DNA of 35,134 nucleotides from Actinomycetes bacterium (GTDB lineage Bacteria > Actinomycetota > Acidimicrobiia > Acidimicrobiales > JAKAVM01), in assembly GCA_021817065.1 (NCBI GenBank), contig JAKAWH010000004.1:1-35134 (forward strand). Direction: 5' to 3'. The notes below the pieces were generated by a model. The model worked only from the letters and a program-made list of their open reading frames with translations, did no database searches and was not told the DNA's origin. Below, piece after piece: positions 33,639-35,134 of this stretch (its first letter is position 1; each line of letters opens with the position of its first letter). The position numbers were made by a program, and so were the translations under genes.

Positions 33639-33995
33639 ATGTCCAAGACAAAAGGGGGCGGTTCAACCCGCAACGGACGCGACTCCACCTCGAAGCGCCT
33701 GGGGGTCAAGGTCTTCGACGGAACAGTGGTGCCCGCTGGTTCTATCATCGTGCGCCAGCGGGGGACCCGGATCCACCCCGGGATCAACGTTGGTCGTGGC
33801 GGCGACGACACCCTTTTCGCCACTGCCCAAGGATCGGTGAAGTTCGGGAACCGACGCGGCCGCAAGCTGGTCGATGTCGTCGCCACACCTGGGGGTGGCG
33901 AGCAGCAATGGAGTGCCACACCTGGGGGTGGCGAGCAGCAATGGAGTGCCACACCTGGGGGTGGCGAGCAGCAGCCCAGCCCGATCACCGAATAG
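33639..33995 (+). CDS. rpmA: Large ribosomal subunit protein bL27 with repeat-built C-terminal tail
   Basis: 118 aa; the usual length is about 85. The normal body is present: [20 protein letters not shown], then [28 protein letters not shown] and [15 protein letters not shown]. Instead of ending there, the protein continues with three copies of [11 protein letters not shown] (the third diverging) and PSPITE. The tail is encoded by a 33-bp tandem repeat. The N-terminus reaches towards the peptidyl-transferase centre and has no Firmicutes-type cleavable extension. An AACGAGGAGG-type ribosome-binding site lies upstream of the ATG. Confidence 0.95.
   Translation: MSKTKGGGSTRNGRDSTSKRLGVKVFDGTVVPAGSIIVRQRGTRIHPGINVGRGGDDTLFATAQGSVKFGNRRGRKLVDVVATPGGGEQQWSATPGGGEQQWSATPGGGEQQPSPITE
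33882..33973 (+). repeat. 33-bp tandem repeat at the 3' end of rpmA
   Basis: Two exact 33-bp units at 33882-33914 and 33915-33947 and a partial third of 26 bp at 33948-33973. The unit starts GCCACACCTGGGGGTGGCGA and ends AATGGAGT. Because the unit is 11 codons, all frames stay open through it. Confidence 0.97.
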
Positions 33996-34046
33996 TCGTT
34001 CCCCGCCCGAGCCGGTGTTCCCGGCTGGGGCATTCGAGCTGATCTC

Positions 34047-35134
34047 ATGTCCGAATTCGTCGACCAGGCACAGGTCCACGCTCGGGGAGGCGACGGCGGC
34101 GCAGGTGTGGTGTCATTCCGGCGGGAAGCCCATGTCGATCGCGGTGGACCTGACGGCGGCGACGGCGGCGACGGCGGCGACGTGTGGCTCTTCGCTTCGA
34201 CCGACGCCGCGTCGCTTCTTCCTTTCCGCGACCATCCCCACAGGAGGGCGGAGGACGGCGCGCACGGAAAAGGCAAGGCAAAGCACGGTGCCAGTGGGCG
34301 TGACCAGGAGGTCCCCGTTCCGGTCGGGACGGTGGTCAAGGACCGGGACGGTACGGTCCTTGCCGACCTGTCCCCCGCAGGAACCCGCTTCCTGGCGGCG
34401 GCCGGCGGCCGGGGCGGCCGGGGCAACGCTCGCTTCCTGTCCAACCGGCGGCGCGCTCCAGCCTTCGCCGAGCAGGGGGAGCACGGCGAGGAACGCTGGC
34501 TCGACCTCGAACTGAAGCTGGTTGCCGACGTAGCGATCGTCGGCCTGCCCAACGCTGGCAAGTCCACCCTGATCTCCCGGATCTCGGCGTCCAAGGCAAA
34601 AGTTGCCGATTACCCGTTCACTACGCTGGTCCCAAATCTGGGCGTGGTCCGGGTTTCAGGCGGCGACGGAGGCGATGTGGAGATGGTGGTGGCCGATATC
34701 CCGGGCCTGGTGGAGGGGGCCAGCGAAGGGAAGGGTCTGGGGCACTTGTTCCTCCGTCACGTCGAGCGCGCTCGGGCACTTGTGGTCTTGTGCGACCTGG
34801 CTCCCGCCGACCCGGAGTCACCTCTGGCATCGGTATTGTCCCAACGCGACGTGCTTCTCACCGAGATCGAGCGGTACCGGCCCGAGCTCCTGGAACGCCC
34901 GCGTATCGTCGTTGGATCAAAGTGCGATGTGGCTCCGGCGAAGGCGCAGCTTGGCGAGGACGGCCTCGATCTCGCTATCTCTGCGGTAACCGGTGAAGGC
35001 GTCGACATGCTGGTCCGGGAGATGGCGCGGTTGGTCACCGAAGCCCGGAAGGTGGCTCCAGTGCCGTCCGGTGAGGTAGTGGTCCACCGGCTAGAGCCAG
35101 AAGGAGTCAAAGCGGAGCGGTTGCCGGATGGCTC
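34047..35134 (+). CDS. obg: GTPase Obg (3' end beyond the window)
   Basis: Partial, 362 codons seen. The N-terminal Obg fold is Gly-rich (ARGGDGGAGVVSFRREAHV, then repeated DGG, later AAGGRGGRGNARF). The GTPase domain has G1 GLPNAGKST (from about residue 166), G2 YPFTTL, G3 DIPGL, G4 SKCD in place of the usual NKxD, and G5 SAVTGEG. Obg binds the 50S subunit in late assembly and stringent responses. The start is ATG 34047. The N-terminal domain is normally near 158 residues and matches. Three copies of GACGGCGGC (34152-34178) encode part of the glycine-rich fold. The C-terminal domain lies outside the window. Confidence 0.95.
   Translation, partial: MSEFVDQAQVHARGGDGGAGVVSFRREAHVDRGGPDGGDGGDGGDVWLFASTDAASLLPFRDHPHRRAEDGAHGKGKAKHGASGRDQEVPVPVGTVVKDRDGTVLADLSPAGTRFLAAAGGRGGRGNARFLSNRRRAPAFAEQGEHGEERWLDLELKLVADVAIVGLPNAGKSTLISRISASKAKVADYPFTTLVPNLGVVRVSGGDGGDVEMVVADIPGLVEGASEGKGLGHLFLRHVERARALVVLCDLAPADPESPLASVLSQRDVLLTEIERYRPELLERPRIVVGSKCDVAPAKAQLGEDGLDLAISAVTGEGVDMLVREMARLVTEARKVAPVPSGEVVVHRLEPEGVKAERLPDG

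Noticed and set aside
33882-33973. CRISPR-like array
   Set aside because: Repeats are directly adjacent without spacers and lie in frame inside rpmA.
33663-34079. Minus-strand open frame with [11 protein letters not shown] repeats
   Set aside because: Antisense to rpmA; the repeat keeps all frames open because the unit is a multiple of three.

Overview
The window is a high-GC chromosomal segment with the gene set and order of an actinobacterium, most likely a deep-branching one such as Acidimicrobiia. The class is an inference; the phylum rests on CwlM, actinobacterial-type inositol-1-phosphate synthase, DUF5318, DUF6049, a CxxC/CxxH-type bS18, and the order of the genes. Almost everything is core, vertically inherited biology. 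I found no CRISPR array, insertion sequence, phage block or rRNA/tRNA gene.

Left edge (1-1025): a compact plasmid-type ParA ATPase and a small putative centromere-binding partner, convergent to the next block. This is the most accessory-looking part of the window. 1255-12946: the origin-proximal actinobacterial block. It holds a minus-strand run of a small membrane protein, trxB, trxA and cwlM; an orphan oligopeptide-type ABC solute-binding lipoprotein; a minus-strand run of DUF6049, murJ, degV and a small lipoprotein; and then cca. 13010-20912: ino1 with its PadR-type regulator, DUF5318, panB, a COG4280-type membrane protein, and the rpsF-ssb-rpsR-rplI-dnaB cluster.

At about 20.9 kb the neighbourhood changes abruptly. 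From tig onward (20982-end) the order is tig-clpP-clpX-folC-ndk-mreBCD-mrdA-rne/rng-rplU-rpmA-obg. In mycobacteria and streptomycetes this is a separate chromosomal block far from dnaB, so the dnaB|tig gap looks like a rearrangement joint or a lineage-specific arrangement.

Functionally the window mixes cell-envelope construction (CwlM, MurJ, DUF6049, MreBCD, PBP2, inositol phosphate), protein and RNA quality control (trigger factor, ClpXP, RNase E/G), replication (DnaB, SSB) and ribosome parts (bS6, bS18, bL9, bL21, bL27, Obg). Non-textbook details are: repeat-built C-terminal tails on bS18 and bL27; a structured rpsF leader; palindromes in the padR-ino1 / DUF5318 divergent promoter; a perfect inverted repeat over the likely promoter of the solute-binding protein; a duplicated ExxExxxIVLxxG motif in the COG4280 protein; and a recurrent TAGNNT element 6-11 nt before start codons that lack a Shine-Dalgarno sequence, suggesting leaderless transcripts.

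Start codons were chosen by eye. Several (cwlM, DUF6049, murJ, dnaB, folC) are uncertain by a few to about 15 codons.
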